In this document: in pieces, positions 61,936 through 64,000 of the stretch
Numbering within the stretch: the first letter of the stretch is position 1
How the letters are laid out: every line of letters starts with the position of its first letter
Assembly (NCBI RefSeq): GCF_015704865.1
Contig: NZ_JADQTO010000006.1
Location: forward strand, 62,001-126,000
Reading direction: 5' to 3'
DNA: 64,000 bases
Source of the DNA: Actinoplanes aureus
GTDB lineage: Bacteria > Actinomycetota > Actinomycetes > Mycobacteriales > Micromonosporaceae
Notes under the pieces: generated by a model
Seen by the model: the letters and a program-made list of their open reading frames with translations, nothing else
What the model was told of the DNA's origin: nothing
Database searches by the model: none
Translations under genes and position numbers: made by a program

Positions 61936-63926
61936 CATCGAGCAACGTTCAACCGCTCCGGCGCTGGCTCCGCCGCGCCGGAGCGGCGCGTCTGGAGTTC
62001 GGCGCCGACTACAACCCCGAGCAGTGGCCGCGCGAGGTCTGGGACGACGACGTACGCGCCATGCGCGAGGCCGGCGTCACGATCGTCTCGCTCGCGATCT
62101 TCTCCTGGGCGCGGATCCAGCCCCGCGAGGGCGAGTACGACTTCGCGTGGCTGGACGAGGTGATGGACCTGCTGCACGCCGGCGGTATCGCGGTCGACCT
62201 GGCCACGGCCACCGCCTCACCGCCGCCGTGGCTGACCGCGAAGCACCCGGAGATCCTGCCGGTCAACCGGGACGGCAACACGGTCTGGCCGGGTGCCCGG
62301 CAGCACTGGCGGCCCACCTCGCCGGTCTTCCGTGCGCACGCGCTGACGCTGGTCCGCGCCCTCGCCACCCGGTACGCCGAGCACCCGGCGCTGGTCGCCT
62401 GGCACGTCAACAACGAGCTGGGCTGCCACAACATCTACGACTTCTCGGACGACGCAGCGGCCGCGTTCCGTGACTGGCTGCGGGCGCGTTACGGCACGAT
62501 CGGGTCCCTGAACGACGCCTGGGGCACCGCGTTCTGGTCCCAGCGCTACGACTGTTTCGACGAGATCCTGCCGCCCCGGATCGCCGCGTCGCATCCCAAC
62601 CCCACTCAGCAGCTCGACTTCCGCCGGTTCTCCTCGGACGCGCTCAAGGAGCACCTGCGCGCCGAGACCGCGGTGCTGCGTGAGCTGACCCCGCAGGTGC
62701 CGGTCACCACCAACTTCATGGTGATGGGCCTGCAGAAACCGATGAACTACGCCGACTGGGCCGCGGACGTCGACTTCGTCTCGAACGACCACTACGTGGT
62801 GCCGGGCCCGCAGGCCCGTGACGAGCTCTCCTTCTCGGCCAACCTGACCGGCAACCTCGCCGGTGGCCGGCCGTGGTTCCTGATGGAGCACTCGACGAGC
62901 GCGGTCAACTGGCAGCCGGTCAACCTCGCGAAGAAGCCCGGCGAGCTGGCCCGGGACTCGCTCACCCACGTGGCGCACGGCGCGGACGCGGTCTGCTTCT
63001 TCCAGTGGCGGCAGTCCAAGGCCGGCGCGGAGAAGTACCACTCGTCGATGCTGCCGCACGCCGGACGCGACAGCGCGGTGTTCCGGGCGGTCACCGAACT
63101 CGGGGCGCGCCTGCGGGACCTGGCCCCGGTCGCCGGCTCGTCGCGGCGCCGGGCCGAGGTGGGCATCGTCTTCGACTGGGAGTCCTGGTGGGTGTCCGAG
63201 CACGACTCGCACCCGACCGACCGGCTGCGCTACCGGCAGGAGGCCCTGGACTGGTACACGGCGCTGCTCAACCACGGCGTACGCGCCGACGTGGTGCCGA
63301 CCGGCGGGCCGCTGGAGGGTTACCGGATGCTGATCGCCCCGATCCTGCACGTCGTGCCGGCCGCTCTGGCGCAGCGGCTGCGGGAGTACGTGGCGGGCGG
63401 CGGGCACCTGGTCACCACGTACTTCTCCGGGATCGTGGACGAGAACGACCACGTGTGGCTCGGCGGGTACCCCGGCGCCCTGCGTGATCTGCTCGGGATC
63501 CGGATCGAGGAGTTCGCGCCGCTGCTCGACTCGGAGAGCGTCGAGCTGGACAACGGCACCACCGGCACGGTGTGGACCGATCGGGTCGACGTCGCCGGCG
63601 ACACCGAGATCATCGCCCGCTACAAGACCGGTGAGCAGGCGGAACGAGCGGCGGTCACGCGCCGGGTGGTGGGGGAGGGGTCGGCGGCGTACGTCTCCAC
63701 CCGGCTCGGCGCGGACGGCCTGACCACCCTGTTGCCGGCCCTGCTGGAACCGGCCGCGGTCGGCAGTGAACTGCCGCCCGGATTGCGTGGCCCGGTGGAG
63801 CTGGCGATCCGGGGCGACCACTGGTTCCTGATCAACCGCACCGACCGTCCGGTCGATCTGAGCGAACTGTCCGGAGCGCCGGAGACGCTCGAGCCGAGAG
63901 CCGTGCTGGTCCTGCGCCGGGACTGA
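61932..63926 (+). CDS. Beta-galactosidase, GH42 family
   Basis: 664 residues. The TIM barrel begins LEFGADYNPEQWPREVWDDDVRAMREAGV, the acid/base Glu is in AWHVNNELGCHN and the nucleophile Glu in WFLMEHSTSAVNWQ. A GH42 trimerisation domain (VGIVFDWESWW, LLNHGVRADVVPTGG) and a small C-terminal beta domain follow. No signal peptide is present, so it acts in the cytoplasm on imported galactosides, releasing galactose. Last gene of the LacI-controlled operon, followed by a strong hairpin. Confidence 0.94.
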   Translation: MTSSNVQPLRRWLRRAGAARLEFGADYNPEQWPREVWDDDVRAMREAGVTIVSLAIFSWARIQPREGEYDFAWLDEVMDLLHAGGIAVDLATATASPPPWLTAKHPEILPVNRDGNTVWPGARQHWRPTSPVFRAHALTLVRALATRYAEHPALVAWHVNNELGCHNIYDFSDDAAAAFRDWLRARYGTIGSLNDAWGTAFWSQRYDCFDEILPPRIAASHPNPTQQLDFRRFSSDALKEHLRAETAVLRELTPQVPVTTNFMVMGLQKPMNYADWAADVDFVSNDHYVVPGPQARDELSFSANLTGNLAGGRPWFLMEHSTSAVNWQPVNLAKKPGELARDSLTHVAHGADAVCFFQWRQSKAGAEKYHSSMLPHAGRDSAVFRAVTELGARLRDLAPVAGSSRRRAEVGIVFDWESWWVSEHDSHPTDRLRYRQEALDWYTALLNHGVRADVVPTGGPLEGYRMLIAPILHVVPAALAQRLREYVAGGGHLVTTYFSGIVDENDHVWLGGYPGALRDLLGIRIEEFAPLLDSESVELDNGTTGTVWTDRVDVAGDTEIIARYKTGEQAERAAVTRRVVGEGSAAYVSTRLGADGLTTLLPALLEPAAVGSELPPGLRGPVELAIRGDHWFLINRTDRPVDLSELSGAPETLEPRAVLVLRRD

Positions 63927-63932
63927 TGGGTG

Positions 63933-63964
63933 GTGGTCCGGCCGGAGGGCCCCGGCCGGACCAC
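63933..63964 (+). terminator. Terminator after the beta-galactosidase operon
   Basis: GTGGTCCGGCCGG (63933-63945) and CCGGCCGGACCAC (63952-63964) pair perfectly around a 6-nt loop, 7 bp after the GH42 stop codon. Confidence 0.8.
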
Positions 63965-64000
63965 CCACGCCAAACGGCGACCCCGGCCGGAACCCGGTGG

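Overview
The window is a high-GC actinomycete chromosome segment. Gene density, GTG/TTG starts, many 4-bp ATGA/GTGA overlaps, promoters compatible with leaderless mRNAs, a GerW-like protein, SigE-family and ECF42-type sigma factors and an extra EF-Tu paralogue all suggest a member of the Micromonosporaceae such as Actinoplanes. The genus is an inference. I see no rRNA, tRNA, CRISPR array, insertion sequence or prophage.

Left part (1-12 kb). A leftward exopolysaccharide operon (1-7962) reads, in transcription order: NodB-type deacetylase, DegT-type sugar aminotransferase, GT4 glycosyltransferase, Wzz/BY-kinase-like protein with a degenerate Walker A, Wzx-like flippase, O-antigen ligase/Wzy-like protein and a truncated exported protein. 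A FemAB/GNAT transferase is divergent. Next come an ECF42-type sigma factor with its YCII/DGPF partner, a divergent SnoaL-like protein sharing a symmetric ECF42-like promoter, and an F420/NADP-type oxidoreductase.

12-29 kb. Stress and central metabolism: pyruvoyl-dependent arginine decarboxylase, zinc-ribbon protein and hemerythrin; a glycerol regulon with glpK1 and iclR divergent from glpF-glpK2-glpD; an NmrA-like reductase; a flavoprotein plus 2x[4Fe-4S] ferredoxin pair resembling AprAB; an ABC-2 exporter divergent from a LiaS/LiaR-like two-component system, with tandem inverted repeats between them; a DUF559-type protein; a secreted DUF4360 protein; a SnoaL-like protein; and a frameshifted ribokinase remnant.

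30-36 kb. An EF-Tu paralogue carries Arg at the E. coli Gln124 position, a known kirromycin-resistance site, behind a structured leader with a 25-codon mini-ORF. A copper unit follows (copA, His-rich membrane-anchored protein, copZ and divergent csoR with two CsoR-type boxes), then an aminoglycoside phosphotransferase-like protein.

36-46.8 kb. A complete form I aerobic CO dehydrogenase locus: xdhC divergent from coxM-coxS-coxL (active-site AYACSFR), an XdhC-YHS fusion, mocA-like cytidylyltransferase, coxD, coxG and coxE, closed by a convergent LysR regulator. This predicts atmospheric or low-level CO oxidation.

46.9-52.8 kb. A catabolic island: alpha/beta hydrolase, GntR/FadR-type regulator, and a leftward operon of galB-, galC- and galD-like genes plus a VOC-type extradiol dioxygenase. 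A divergent 6PGDH-fold dehydrogenase follows. The same TTGTCAACAA palindrome lies before gntR and before the gal-like operon. Together this looks like a gallate/protocatechuate-type ring-cleavage route with a non-canonical dioxygenase.

52.7-64 kb. A translationally coupled SigE-type sigma factor, membrane-anchored three-repeat protein and amidoligase; a PadR-controlled ABC transporter whose ATPase has an extra N-terminal helical domain; a GerW-like protein; and a LacI-controlled sugar ABC importer with a GH42 beta-galactosidase, with two LacI-type palindromes between regulator and operon and a strong terminator at the end.
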